Origin: Celerinatantimonas sp046054165
GTDB lineage: Bacteria > Pseudomonadota > Gammaproteobacteria > Enterobacterales > Celerinatantimonadaceae
DNA length: 64,000 nucleotides
Assembly: GCF_046054165.1 (NCBI RefSeq)
Contig: NZ_JBFNXK010000011.1
Coordinates: 80,413-144,412 of the forward strand
Reading direction: 5' to 3'
Positions 8,914-17,535 of the stretch are shown piece by piece. Made by a program: the position numbers and the translations under genes. The notes beneath the pieces were generated by a model. That model did no database searches. It saw only the letters and a list, made by a program, of their open reading frames with translations, and was not told the DNA's origin. The number at the start of each line of letters is the position of its first letter. Position 1 is the stretch's first letter.

Positions 8914-9813
8914 TTAGCGTTTCATTTTAGGATCAAGCGCATCACGTAAACCGTCACCCATCAGGTTAAACGCGAGTACTGTCAACAAAATAGTTAATCC
9001 CGGGAAGGTCACCACCCACCAGGCTCGAGTCACATATTGACGTGCATTAGCCAGCATACTCCCCCATTCGGGAGTAGGAGGCTGAGCGCCCATGCCCAGA
9101 AAACCTAACGCAGCCATATCCAACAAAGCCGAAGAAAAGCCAAGCGTCGCCTGAATAATCAACGGGGCTAAACAGTTTGGAAGAATAGTCAAAAACATCA
9201 GCCGCAGAGCGCCAGCCCCAACAACCCGAGAAGCAGTAACATAATCTCGACTGCTTTCTGCAATGACCGAAGCTCGGGTTAAACGAATAAAATGCGGGAT
9301 CGACACAATGGCAATCGCAACGGATGCATTAAACAAACTGGGGCCTAAAATAGCCACAATAGCAATCGCAAACAGCAAACTAGGAACCGCCAGCATAATG
9401 TCAGCGATACGCATAATCACCGTTTCAATAAAGCCGCGACTGTAGCCGGCAATCAAGCCTAATAAAACACCGATCCCCAGTGATAATGTCACCACCATTG
9501 TTCCGATGATTAAAGATAATCGGGCGCCATAAATCAGCCGGGATAAAATATCACGGCCCACGTCATCGGTTCCCAGAATAAATTGCCAGCTTCCCCCCTG
9601 CTGCCAAACCGGTGGTTTCAAAAATGAGTTTTGAAACTGTTCGATAGGCGAGTGAGGCGCGATCACTTCGGCAAACAACGCAAAAAAGATAATAATGAAA
9701 ATATATAAAAGTCCGGCGACTGCACCTTTGTTCTGTTTAAAGTAATGCCAAAACTCCTGAAACGGAGTCATAGGCTTTGGTGCAGACGACGATGTAGATG
9801 TTGATTCTGACAT
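8914..9813 (-). CDS. dppC: Dipeptide ABC transporter permease DppC
   Basis: DppC is the second inner-membrane permease subunit. The 299-residue protein carries the OppC-type N-terminal segment, about six membrane helices, and the EAA loop that docks the ATPases (near AALGFLGMGAQPPTPEWG). The N-terminal cytoplasmic tail is unusually rich in serine and threonine (MSESTSTSSSAPK). It lies 16 bases after dppB and 12 before dppD. Confidence 0.94.
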   Translation of the reverse strand: MSESTSTSSSAPKPMTPFQEFWHYFKQNKGAVAGLLYIFIIIFFALFAEVIAPHSPIEQFQNSFLKPPVWQQGGSWQFILGTDDVGRDILSRLIYGARLSLIIGTMVVTLSLGIGVLLGLIAGYSRGFIETVIMRIADIMLAVPSLLFAIAIVAILGPSLFNASVAIAIVSIPHFIRLTRASVIAESSRDYVTASRVVGAGALRLMFLTILPNCLAPLIIQATLGFSSALLDMAALGFLGMGAQPPTPEWGSMLANARQYVTRAWWVVTFPGLTILLTVLAFNLMGDGLRDALDPKMKR

Positions 9814-9829
9814 GAATTGAATTCCGTTC

Positions 9830-10843
9830 TTACTTGGTATGGCGAATACGCGGATTCACGATGCCGTAGACAATATCTACCAACAGGTTTACCACGATAA
9901 TAATAGTTGCAATCAGCAGGATACTCCCCTGAACAACCGGATAATCACGCCGGGAAATGGCATCAATTAACCATTTTCCAATACCAGGCCACGAAAAAAT
10001 GGTTTCAGTTAAAATAGCGCCCGAAAGCATAATCCCAACCTGTAGACCAATCACCGTCACCACCGGGATCAGGGCATTACGCAGTGCATGCACAATCACA
10101 ACTCGCCACGGAGTCATCCCTTTAGCCCGAGCCGTGCGAATATAATCTTCGCCCAGCACTTCCAACATGGATGAGCGCGTCATTCGAGCAATCACCGCCA
10201 TCGGGATCGTTCCTAACACAATGGCCGGCAAAACCAAATGGTTTAATGCATCGGCAAAAGCTCCTGGTTCTCCAGAGAGCAACGCATCAATGGTCATAAA
10301 CCCAGTGGGCTGGTCGATCCAAAACTGAGCTTCATCGAGACGACCTGCAACCGGAGTCCATCCCATCTGCACAGAACAAAACAGGATAAGCAACAATGCC
10401 CACCAGAAAATGGGCATCGAATATCCGGCCTGAGCAATGGCGATCACCCCGTGATCAAAAATAGTACCGCGTTTTACAGCGGCGATAATGCCCAGCGGTA
10501 ATCCGATAACCACGGCAAAAACAACCGCGAAAATAGACAGTTCCATCGTGGCAGGAAACCTCGATAGGAATTCACTTAAAACGGGCTGGTGATTGACCAA
10601 TGACAGTCCTAAATCACCATGGAAAATACCTACGATATAGTGAATATATTGTAGATAGAAAGGTTGATCCAACCCTAACTGATGCATCATCGCTGCATGA
10701 CGTTCCGGTGAAATGCCCCGTTCTCCGGCCATAATCTCAATTGGATCACCGGGAATTGCATGGATCAATGCAAACGTTAACAATGTAATGCCGATGAAAG
10801 TTGGAATAACCGTCATCAGCCGTTTTAATATAAACTGAAACAT
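9830..10843 (-). CDS. dppB: Dipeptide ABC transporter permease DppB
   Basis: DppB is the first permease subunit of the dipeptide importer. It has the OppB/DppB N-terminal signature (FILKRLMTVIPTFIGITLLTF), about six membrane helices, and a conserved docking region ALRNALIPVVTVIGLQ. It contains 337 residues. It follows dppA after a 64-base gap that contains a GC-rich hairpin (separate entry), the usual place where expression drops from the abundant binding protein to the membrane subunits. Confidence 0.94.
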   Translation of the reverse strand: MFQFILKRLMTVIPTFIGITLLTFALIHAIPGDPIEIMAGERGISPERHAAMMHQLGLDQPFYLQYIHYIVGIFHGDLGLSLVNHQPVLSEFLSRFPATMELSIFAVVFAVVIGLPLGIIAAVKRGTIFDHGVIAIAQAGYSMPIFWWALLLILFCSVQMGWTPVAGRLDEAQFWIDQPTGFMTIDALLSGEPGAFADALNHLVLPAIVLGTIPMAVIARMTRSSMLEVLGEDYIRTARAKGMTPWRVVIVHALRNALIPVVTVIGLQVGIMLSGAILTETIFSWPGIGKWLIDAISRRDYPVVQGSILLIATIIIVVNLLVDIVYGIVNPRIRHTK

Positions 10844-10875
10844 AAAATAGACTTAGGCTATGAGCCTTTGACAAG

Positions 10876-10894
10876 AGGGGCCAGCTCGGCCCCT
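10876..10894 (-). promoter_or_regulatory. GC-rich intercistronic stem-loop between dppA and dppB
   Basis: AGGGGCC at 10876-10882 pairs with GGCCCCT at 10888-10894 around a 5-base loop. There is no T-run after it, so it is more likely an mRNA-stability or partial-attenuation element that lets dppA be made in excess over dppBCDF, as is common for binding-protein operons. That role is inferred from position. Confidence 0.6.
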
Positions 10895-10907
10895 GATTGT
10901 TATATGG

Positions 10908-12509
10908 TTATTTGCTCAAAGACACACCATAAAAGATGTGTTTACCAAATGGATCGACTTTATAGCCTTCCACATTTGAGCGAACTGGTTCATATACCAC
11001 GGAATGAGCGATAGTGACCCAAGGGGCCTGCTCTTTAAAGATCTGCTGAGCCTGTTCGTACAGTTTAGTACGTTCAGCTTTATCAGAAACAGAAGCTGCT
11101 TTCTGAATCGCTTGATCAAATGGTTTATAGCACCATTCAGCATAGTTAGAGTTTCCAACACCATCGCACCCTAACAACACATTCAGGAAATTATCCGGAT
11201 CCCCGTTATCACCGGTCCATCCCATTAACAACGCATCATCTTCACCCTGACGCGCCCGTTTAAGATACTCACCCCATTCATAACTCACAATTTTGGCATC
11301 TACACCAACAGCTTTCCAATCAGCTTGGATCATTTCAGCCATACGGCGAGCATTCGGGTTATAAGGTCGCTGAACTGGCATTGCCCATAGCGTCACCGAT
11401 GCATGAGAGATCCCAGCTTCTTTCAACAAAGCTTTCGCTTTGGCCGGATCGTAACTGTAGTCTTTTACATCTTTATTATAAGACCACATAGTCGGTGGGA
11501 TCGGGTTGATTGCCACTTCGCCCGCGCCCTGATAAATCGCTTCAATGATTGCTTTTTTATTGATTGCGTAATTCAGTGCCTGACGTACCCGGACATCATC
11601 AAACGGTTTGTGAGTAACGTTAAAAGAGAGATATCCAATATTTAGACCCGGTTGATGCAACAGTTTGATATTTGGATCTTTAGCCATATCCTGCAAATCA
11701 GCTGGGTTCGGGAATGGCATCACCTGACATTCATTTGCTTTTAATTTTGCATAACGAACCGATGCATCCGGCGTAATCGAAAATACCAACCGATCAATCT
11801 CAGGGGCACCATTCCAATAATTTTTATTGGCCTGATATCGGATCACCGAATCTTTACGGTACATGACTTTCTGGAAAGGACCCGTCCCAACTGGATTCTG
11901 ATCTAACTCTTCCGGATGACCGGCTTTCATATATTGATCAGCCTGTTCTTTCGAGAAAATCGACGCGAAATCCATAGCCAAATCTGCTAAGAATGGAGCG
12001 TTTGGTTTACTCAGTACGATCTGGACAGTGTAATCATCCACTTTTTTCATACTCTTAATCAGAGTATTCATGCCCATGCCGTCAAAATATTCATAGTTGC
12101 CACCGGAAACAGTGTGATACGGATTTTTTTTATCCCACATCCGGTTGAAACTAAATAAAACATCATCGGCATTAAAATCCCGACTGGGTTTAAAATCTTT
12201 ACTCGATTGGGCGTCAAACTGTACATGTTTACGCAAATGGAAGGTATAAGTCAGTCCGTCATCGGAAATATCCCAACTGGTAGCCAGCGCTGGTTCAATT
12301 TCGGTCGTACCCCGTTTAAATTCAACCAACCGATCAAAAATAGTCTGCGAACTGGCATCAAATGTTGTTCCACTTGTGAATAACTGAGGATTAAATCCTT
12401 CAGGACTGGCTTCAGCACAATACACTAGCGTTGAAGGCTTAGCCTGTACACTCATAGCAACAGCACTGGCGATCAGCGCCAATGATAACTTTCCTAGTTT
12501 TATTTTCAT
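10908..12509 (-). CDS. dppA: Periplasmic dipeptide-binding protein DppA
   Basis: DppA captures dipeptides in the periplasm for the DppBCDF importer and in enteric relatives also serves haem uptake and chemotaxis. The 533-residue precursor has a clear signal peptide (KLSLALIASAVAMSVQA, cleavage after about residue 23). The mature part opens TLVYCAEASPEGFNPQ, a hallmark of DppA. I chose the ATG at 12509 because GGAG lies about 5-8 bases upstream and it gives the normal length; the frame extends to a TTG at 12545 that sits inside the leader hairpin. It is the first and probably most expressed gene of the operon, and its leader is highly structured. Confidence 0.95.
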   Translation of the reverse strand: MKIKLGKLSLALIASAVAMSVQAKPSTLVYCAEASPEGFNPQLFTSGTTFDASSQTIFDRLVEFKRGTTEIEPALATSWDISDDGLTYTFHLRKHVQFDAQSSKDFKPSRDFNADDVLFSFNRMWDKKNPYHTVSGGNYEYFDGMGMNTLIKSMKKVDDYTVQIVLSKPNAPFLADLAMDFASIFSKEQADQYMKAGHPEELDQNPVGTGPFQKVMYRKDSVIRYQANKNYWNGAPEIDRLVFSITPDASVRYAKLKANECQVMPFPNPADLQDMAKDPNIKLLHQPGLNIGYLSFNVTHKPFDDVRVRQALNYAINKKAIIEAIYQGAGEVAINPIPPTMWSYNKDVKDYSYDPAKAKALLKEAGISHASVTLWAMPVQRPYNPNARRMAEMIQADWKAVGVDAKIVSYEWGEYLKRARQGEDDALLMGWTGDNGDPDNFLNVLLGCDGVGNSNYAEWCYKPFDQAIQKAASVSDKAERTKLYEQAQQIFKEQAPWVTIAHSVVYEPVRSNVEGYKVDPFGKHIFYGVSLSK

Positions 12510-12513
12510 AAAT

Positions 12514-12630
12514 GCTCCATTGAACATCCTTGTAAAATTTAGCAACCTCCTTGGTTGCTGGGGAAGCGAATGCCGTGTATGACATAAACCAACCGAAGTA
12601 ACCTCCTGGGAACTCCGGCTGATGGTTTGT
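12514..12630 (-). promoter_or_regulatory. Structured GGA-rich dppA mRNA leader, candidate CsrA target
   Basis: Read on the minus strand, the leader folds into two hairpins and a single-stranded tail. Hairpin A (12628-12586) pairs AAACCA with TGGTTT and GCCGGAGT with ACTTCGGT, leaving a 12-base loop with CAGGAGG. Hairpin B (12559-12541) pairs AGCAACC with GGTTGCT around the loop AAGGA. The tail then has TTACAAGGATGT (12535-12524), which matches 11 of 12 positions of the in-vitro CsrA consensus RUACARGGAUGU. The ribosome site TGGAGC follows at 12514-12518. Five GGA motifs, two in hairpin loops and one overlapping the ribosome site, is the classic CsrA/RsmA pattern. CsrA binding itself is inferred. 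Confidence 0.6.
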
Positions 12631-12636
12631 TTCTTA

Positions 12637-12664
12637 GTTATAAATTCGCTAATAATATCGGCAA
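12637..12664 (-). promoter_or_regulatory. Candidate sigma-70 promoter of dppABCDF
   Basis: On the minus strand a TTGCCG -35 hexamer (12664-12659) and a TATAAC -10 hexamer (12642-12637) are separated by 16 bases. The expected start, near 12630, falls immediately before leader hairpin A, which supports both calls. Confidence 0.55.
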
Positions 12665-13313
12665 TAAATTATTATTTTTAAAACTCTATGTAAAGTAGCA
12701 TTTTTAGGATGATATAAAGGAAAATAACGGTTTATCCGAATATTTGAATAAATAATCACATATATGAGATATTTACTGACAATTTAATGGTATTATGCAC
12801 ATTTGGCGATAATACCGCATAGTTATTGAGTAAAAATGGATATTGCTCATTTTTTGAAAGTTGGGGGAGATTCATCGATCAATTATATTTAGATGCAATG
12901 CCGTACAACGGCTGATATTTAGCCGCAAAAATAGAGCTAAAAATCATGAAAAAAAATAGCTAAATCAAATTATTAAAATCTTTGATATCGCTTCAAAAAA
13001 TACAGGAGAAATCCCCCGTAATAACCTCTTATGGGAATACCCGCCATTTTGGGATGAAGCATAGTAAATTCGCCGCAGCCCAGCCTTCATAAGCCCCGCA
13101 GGCGACGCTTGCAACGCAAGTGACTATGAAATAAAACATCATTTATAAAGAATAATTATACAAAAATAGCATTTTAACCTAAACCAGACTCAGCTCACTT
13201 AAGTACAGTGGCATAAAGGAAAGATAAAGCCAGAGATGATACTGGCCTTTATGAAAGAAATAAGGATGAGAATGGGGAGCGCTCCCCTATGCAACAAATC
13301 TTAGATAAACGAC
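12665..13313. other. Intergenic region upstream of dppA and downstream of pgpA
   Basis: No gene is supported in these 650 bases. Most of it is AT-rich. Three structures stand out. TTCATA at 13086-13091 and TATGAA at 13125-13130 bracket an inner CTTGC-AAC-GCAAG hairpin, in a locally GC-rich patch unlike its surroundings. AAAGCCAG/CTGGCCTTT forms a small hairpin near 13226-13250. A perfect 14-base palindrome GGGGAGCGCTCCCC lies at 13274-13287, 27 bases past the pgpA stop, possibly the end signal for the riboflavin-pgpA transcript, although no T-run follows. Confidence 0.45.
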
Positions 13314-13796
13314 TTAAAAGATCCAATAAAACAAACACAATTGGAAAAACCAAGCGATGATCCCCGCACAAACATCATCGATCATGATCCCAAATCCGCC
13401 TTTTACACTTCGATCAAACCAGCGGATTGGCCATGGTTTCCAAATATCAAAGATCCGAAAAAAGATAAAACCGCTCAATAACGACCACGGTGATAACGGG
13501 ATCGCAATCAGCGTAATTCCCAATCCAATGAATTCATCCCAAACAATCCCACCATGATCATGCACCCCCATAACTCGACTGGCAGCATTACAACACCACA
13601 CTCCCCAAATAAATCCCACCACAAGCAACAAGGTAAAGATCCAAGGAGAAGTCAGATACGACAGAATGGCCATTAACGGCACCGCCGCCAATGTTCCCCA
13701 GGTCCCCGGGGCCTTAGCGGCTAATCCACTGCCAAAACCAATCGCACAGAGGTGTAAAGGATTACTTAAGGATAATTTTTTTAAATACTTATCCAT
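13314..13796 (-). CDS. pgpA: Phosphatidylglycerophosphatase A
   Basis: PgpA is an inner-membrane phosphatase that converts phosphatidylglycerophosphate to phosphatidylglycerol. The 160-residue protein shows the family blocks GFGSGLAAKAPGTWGTLAA, MGVHDHGGIVWDEFIG and FDIWKPWPIRWFDR, with about four membrane segments. It is the last gene of the nrdR-to-pgpA cluster, 8 bases after thiL, the same thiL-pgpA order as in many enterics and vibrios. Confidence 0.96.
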   Translation of the reverse strand: MDKYLKKLSLSNPLHLCAIGFGSGLAAKAPGTWGTLAAVPLMAILSYLTSPWIFTLLLVVGFIWGVWCCNAASRVMGVHDHGGIVWDEFIGLGITLIAIPLSPWSLLSGFIFFRIFDIWKPWPIRWFDRSVKGGFGIMIDDVCAGIIAWFFQLCLFYWIF

Positions 13797-13804
13797 ATTG
13801 ATTC

Positions 13805-14767
13805 CTAGCTAAAATGATCCCAGCTCTGATTTCGGTTTAAATGATAAGGTTCACCATCCCGGAATAAATGTACCTGCCCATTTCCGGGAATGAGCTGCCC
13901 TACACAGCAAAAATGAATTCCACTGTAAGACAAAGCCACATCCAATGCACCTTTGGTTGCTTCTGGAACGGTAAAGCAAAGCTCGTAGTCCTCACCACCG
14001 CATAAGGCCAGTTCAGTAGCTAATGTGGGATCACAGTGTTCTTTAACCTGAGGATCGAGTGGTAATAACTCGGTATTTAAACGCGCAGCACAACCACTTC
14101 GTTCACAAATATGTTGCAAATCAGCCCAAAGTCCATCGGAAATATCAATGCAACTATTGGCAATCCCCCGTAATCCATAACCACTTAGAACTCGTGGATG
14201 CGGGAAATAATGCCGGTTTAACGCCTGTTCCAGCGTTAAACCAGACAGTTTTTGGATCCCCTGCAAATGACGCAGCGCCAGCGCTGATCCACCCAGTGAT
14301 CCGGTCACATAAACCCAATCACCGATCTGGCCCTGATCACGACGAATCGCCTGACCATCCGGAACTACACCGTGTGCTGTCACCGTAATACTTAACGGCC
14401 CTCGCGTCGTATCACCGCCTACTAGCGTCACATTATAATATTCAGCCAGCTCAAAAAAGCCCTGACAGAAGTGTTCTAACCACTCTAATCGGGCTGACGG
14501 CAACGTGATGGCCAATGTGACCCAACGCGGTTCGGCGCCCATCGCCGCTAAATCACTCAGATTCACAGCGAGTGCTTTATGGCCCAGGGCTTTCGGAGGA
14601 ATATCCGCAAAAAAATGAATCCCCTCAACAAGGGTATCCGTCGTCACAACGAGCTGGTGGTGTTCCGGGGGATTAATTAACGCGGCATCGTCGCCAATGC
14701 CGAGAACTACATCAGACCGCTTAGCTGAGCTGCAGAAAAATCGCTCAATAAGCTCAAATTCACCCAT
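13805..14767 (-). CDS. thiL: Thiamine-monophosphate kinase
   Basis: ThiL phosphorylates thiamine monophosphate to the active cofactor thiamine diphosphate. It belongs to the PurM/AIR-synthase-like ATP-binding superfamily. Visible signatures are GIGDDAALINPPE near the N-terminus, TTDTLVEGIHFF, the metal-binding GGDTTRG, and CIDISDGLWADL. Its 320 residues are normal. It begins 6 bases after the nusB stop and is likely co-transcribed from the riboflavin genes. Confidence 0.96.
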   Translation of the reverse strand: MGEFELIERFFCSSAKRSDVVLGIGDDAALINPPEHHQLVVTTDTLVEGIHFFADIPPKALGHKALAVNLSDLAAMGAEPRWVTLAITLPSARLEWLEHFCQGFFELAEYYNVTLVGGDTTRGPLSITVTAHGVVPDGQAIRRDQGQIGDWVYVTGSLGGSALALRHLQGIQKLSGLTLEQALNRHYFPHPRVLSGYGLRGIANSCIDISDGLWADLQHICERSGCAARLNTELLPLDPQVKEHCDPTLATELALCGGEDYELCFTVPEATKGALDVALSYSGIHFCCVGQLIPGNGQVHLFRDGEPYHLNRNQSWDHFS

Positions 14768-14773
14768 GAGAAT

Positions 14774-15190
14774 TTACTGCTTTAATTGTTGAAGATGAAA
14801 GTATTTATCCAATACCCCATTCACGAATTTATGGCTGTCATCTGCTGCAAAAATTTTAGCTAATTCAATTGATTCATTAATTGCAACTTTAGGCGGTAAA
14901 TCCTGACACTGAGTTAACTCATACATGCCGATCAGTAAGATAGCGTGATCCACACGATCCAGTTCGTCCAATCGACGTGCCAGACATGGTGACATCATCT
15001 GATCCAATTTCTCATGATGGACCACAATCCCTTCGATCAACATTTTAAAATAGCTTACGTCAGCTTTAGACATATCTTGTTCTGTCAAAAACTGATGCTC
15101 GATATCGTCAATATTGTCTCCGGTCATCTGCCATTGGTATATTGCCTGAGTGGCAAACTGACGCGCCTTACGGCGAGCTGCTGGTTTCAA
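14774..15190 (-). CDS. nusB: Transcription antitermination factor NusB
   Basis: NusB binds boxA RNA with NusE (S10) to promote antitermination of rRNA operons. The 138-residue all-helical protein has the N-terminal ARRKARQFATQAIYQWQ that contacts RNA and the C-terminal VAINESIELAKIFAADDSHKFVNGVLD typical of the family. It lies 12 bases after ribH, a conserved neighbour pair. Confidence 0.97.
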   Translation of the reverse strand: MKPAARRKARQFATQAIYQWQMTGDNIDDIEHQFLTEQDMSKADVSYFKMLIEGIVVHHEKLDQMMSPCLARRLDELDRVDHAILLIGMYELTQCQDLPPKVAINESIELAKIFAADDSHKFVNGVLDKYFHLQQLKQ

Positions 15191-15202
15191 CGTCGTAACT
15201 CC

Positions 15203-15670
15203 TTAACCGATCGCTTTAAGTACATTGATCATTTCCAAAGCACTCAATGCTGCTTCGGTCCCTTTGTTGCCCGCTTTAGTGCCGGCACGTTCAACCGCCT
15301 GTTCAATTGATTCAGTGGTCAATACGCCAAAGGCGATTGGAATATCATATTCCAGCATGATATGCCCTAACCCTTTATGGCATTCATTCGAAACCAACTC
15401 AAAATGATAAGTCCCCCCGCGGATCACGGTGCCCAACGTAATGATGGCATCATACTTACCACTTTTAGCTAGTCGTTTAGCTGCAATGGGAATTTCAACC
15501 GCACCCGGAACACGGACCACGGTAATATTGTCATCAGCTACTTGCCCCTGACGAGTCAGAGTATCGACAGCCCCTGAAAGCAAACTTTCATTAATAAAGC
15601 TGTTAAAACGGGCGATCACAATGGCTACTTTAGCCTGAGGTGCAGGTACAACCCCTTCGATCACTTTCAT
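15203..15670 (-). CDS. ribH: 6,7-dimethyl-8-ribityllumazine synthase
   Basis: RibH forms lumazine from the pyrimidine and dihydroxybutanone phosphate intermediates, the penultimate step of riboflavin synthesis. The 155-residue protein carries the substrate loop VVRVPGAVEIP, the phosphate-binding ITLGTVIRGGTYHFELV with the catalytic histidine, and the C-terminal GTKAGNKGTEAALSALEM. It normally assembles as an icosahedral or decameric shell. It follows ribB after a 72-base gap. Confidence 0.97.
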   Translation of the reverse strand: MKVIEGVVPAPQAKVAIVIARFNSFINESLLSGAVDTLTRQGQVADDNITVVRVPGAVEIPIAAKRLAKSGKYDAIITLGTVIRGGTYHFELVSNECHKGLGHIMLEYDIPIAFGVLTTESIEQAVERAGTKAGNKGTEAALSALEMINVLKAIG

Positions 15671-15742
15671 AAGTCACCCTAAATTAGTTTAATGGATCCA
15701 GACAAACGCGGCATTTTACCATACTCCCGAACGGATGTAAGG

Positions 15743-16858
15743 TTACTCCTCGCATGTCACAATATCGACGACTTCTAAACCAAATCCGCTTAACGCATGA
15801 TAGCGTTTTGGCGCACTCATCAGTCGCATTTTCTGTACACCTTGATCAGATAAAATCTGAGAACCAATCCCGACATTCCGGGAAACACCGGTCGATGGCT
15901 TCAATTGTGAAGGATGACCCGCATCTTCCTGCTGATAACGAGACAAGCGATTCATCAAACTTGTCTGTAGATCATCTTCATTAATAAGGACCAGAATTCC
16001 ATCTTCAGCGGCTAATTTCTGCATAGCTTGATCTAAAGGCCAGCTCATGGCACCTTCGCGTTGACTCGCCAATAAATCATGCAAGGGATCATGCAAATGC
16101 ACTCGCACCAACGTCGGTTGATCAGCCTGAATATCACCATGTCGCAGGGCAAAATGCAGTTGCCCAGCCAGTTTGTCTCGGTACGTAGTCAAGACAAAGT
16201 CACCATAAGCCGTTGGAAGTTGGCATTCACTCACTCGTTCAATCGTAGTTTCCTGAGTATTCCGATATTCAATCAGATCGGCAATGGTGCCTAATTTAAT
16301 CTGATGCGCAGCACAGAATGCCTCTAAGTCATCCCGTCGCGCCATACTGCCATCTTCGTTAAGAATTTCCACAATCGCGGCCGCAGGTTCACATCCAGCT
16401 AACCTTGCCAAATCAACCCCGGCTTCCGTATGTCCTGCCCGATTTAATACCCCACCTTCACGCGCCATCAATGGGAACACATGCCCGGGCATTACAATAT
16501 CCGAAGGCTTGGCATCACTAGCAACGGCCGCACGGATGGTCGTGGCCCGATCGGCAGCCGAAATACCGGTGGTTACATTTTTGGCGGCCTCAATAGAAAC
16601 CGTAAATGCCGTCGCATATTTTTCATGATTCTGCTCAACCATCATCGGCAATTTTAATTGTTCACAGCGTTGCTGGGTTAACGTCAGGCAGATTAGCCCA
16701 CGACCATAACGGGCCATAAAATTAATTGCTTCGGGGGTGACTTTGTCAGCAGCAATGATGAGGTCCCCTTCATTTTCCCGATCCTCATCATCCATCAGGA
16801 CCACCATTTTACCCGCTGCGATATCTTTAAGAATGTCTTCGATTGAACTGAGCGCCAT
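15743..16858 (-). CDS. ribB: 3,4-dihydroxy-2-butanone-4-phosphate synthase with degenerate GTP cyclohydrolase II domain
   Basis: The N-terminal half (about residues 1-200) is an intact DHBP synthase with the acidic metal loop DDEDRENEGDLI and RAGHTEAGVDLARLAG; it converts ribulose 5-phosphate to the four-carbon riboflavin precursor. The C-terminal half has the length of GTP cyclohydrolase II but lacks its three zinc-binding cysteines: the region that should read CLTGD...RCDCG is LHDPLHDLLASQREGAMSW, with no cysteine until the last residues. This is the RibBX form seen in Vibrio and Shewanella relatives. It should therefore lack cyclohydrolase activity, and a separate ribA is expected elsewhere. 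It ends 72 bases before ribH. Confidence 0.92.
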   Translation of the reverse strand: MALSSIEDILKDIAAGKMVVLMDDEDRENEGDLIIAADKVTPEAINFMARYGRGLICLTLTQQRCEQLKLPMMVEQNHEKYATAFTVSIEAAKNVTTGISAADRATTIRAAVASDAKPSDIVMPGHVFPLMAREGGVLNRAGHTEAGVDLARLAGCEPAAAIVEILNEDGSMARRDDLEAFCAAHQIKLGTIADLIEYRNTQETTIERVSECQLPTAYGDFVLTTYRDKLAGQLHFALRHGDIQADQPTLVRVHLHDPLHDLLASQREGAMSWPLDQAMQKLAAEDGILVLINEDDLQTSLMNRLSRYQQEDAGHPSQLKPSTGVSRNVGIGSQILSDQGVQKMRLMSAPKRYHALSGFGLEVVDIVTCEE

Positions 16859-16859
16859 A

Positions 16860-17534
16860 CTATCCTCTATGTCCCGATAAAAATCCGTTTTCAGCTAGGG
16901 TCTGCATAGTTAATCCTGTTGAGTGCGACGCTGTGGATTCTGCCGTGCCTGTCAGCAACCGTTCCAGATAACGCGCCACAACATCGACTTCTAAATTCAC
17001 TAAACTGCCTCCACGCCATTGACTAATCGTCGTTTGTTCACTGGTATGAGGAATAATAGTCAGCCGAAGTAAATGATCACTTACTTCGTTTACGGTTAGG
17101 CTGATCCCATCAACGGTAATCGAACCTTTTTCAGCAATATAACGCCCAAGCTCCACCGGAAATTTTAGCCAGAGATCAATGGACCGACCATGATTATCAA
17201 TTCGCTGTACGGTCGCCACACCATCCACATGCCCGCTCACCATATGACCACCAAAGCGACCATTGGCCGCCATGGCTTTTTCCAGATTCACCGCTGAGCC
17301 CAATTTCAACTGGCACAAACTACTCCGGGCTAATGTTTCATGAGAGACATCAGCCTTAAAATAATCCTGACCAAATGCAACCACGGTCAAACACACACCA
17401 TTCACTGCAATACTATCACCCAGATGAACATCATCCATCGACAGATTAGCAGTCGCAATAGTCAATTGAGCATCAGCACCTTGACGGGTAATCGCCCGTA
17501 TCGATCCTAATGCTTCAATAATTCCCGTAAACAT
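16860..17534 (-). CDS. ribE: Riboflavin synthase alpha subunit
   Basis: This enzyme dismutates two lumazine molecules into riboflavin. The protein contains two tandem lumazine-binding barrels; the first opens MFTGIIEALGSI, the universal N-terminus, and includes GDSIAVNGVCLTVV, while the second has the matching KGSITVDGISLTVN. The start at 17534 gives 224 residues; the open frame continues upstream into ribD but has no family similarity. It starts one base after the ribD stop and ends one base before ribB, so translation is likely coupled. The gene is called ribC in some enteric nomenclature. Confidence 0.95.
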   Translation of the reverse strand: MFTGIIEALGSIRAITRQGADAQLTIATANLSMDDVHLGDSIAVNGVCLTVVAFGQDYFKADVSHETLARSSLCQLKLGSAVNLEKAMAANGRFGGHMVSGHVDGVATVQRIDNHGRSIDLWLKFPVELGRYIAEKGSITVDGISLTVNEVSDHLLRLTIIPHTSEQTTISQWRGGSLVNLEVDVVARYLERLLTGTAESTASHSTGLTMQTLAENGFLSGHRG

Positions 17535-17535
17535 A

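Noticed and set aside
16859..16860. FMN riboswitch upstream of ribB
   Set aside because: ribB directly follows ribE with a one-base gap, leaving no room; nor is one visible upstream of nrdR.
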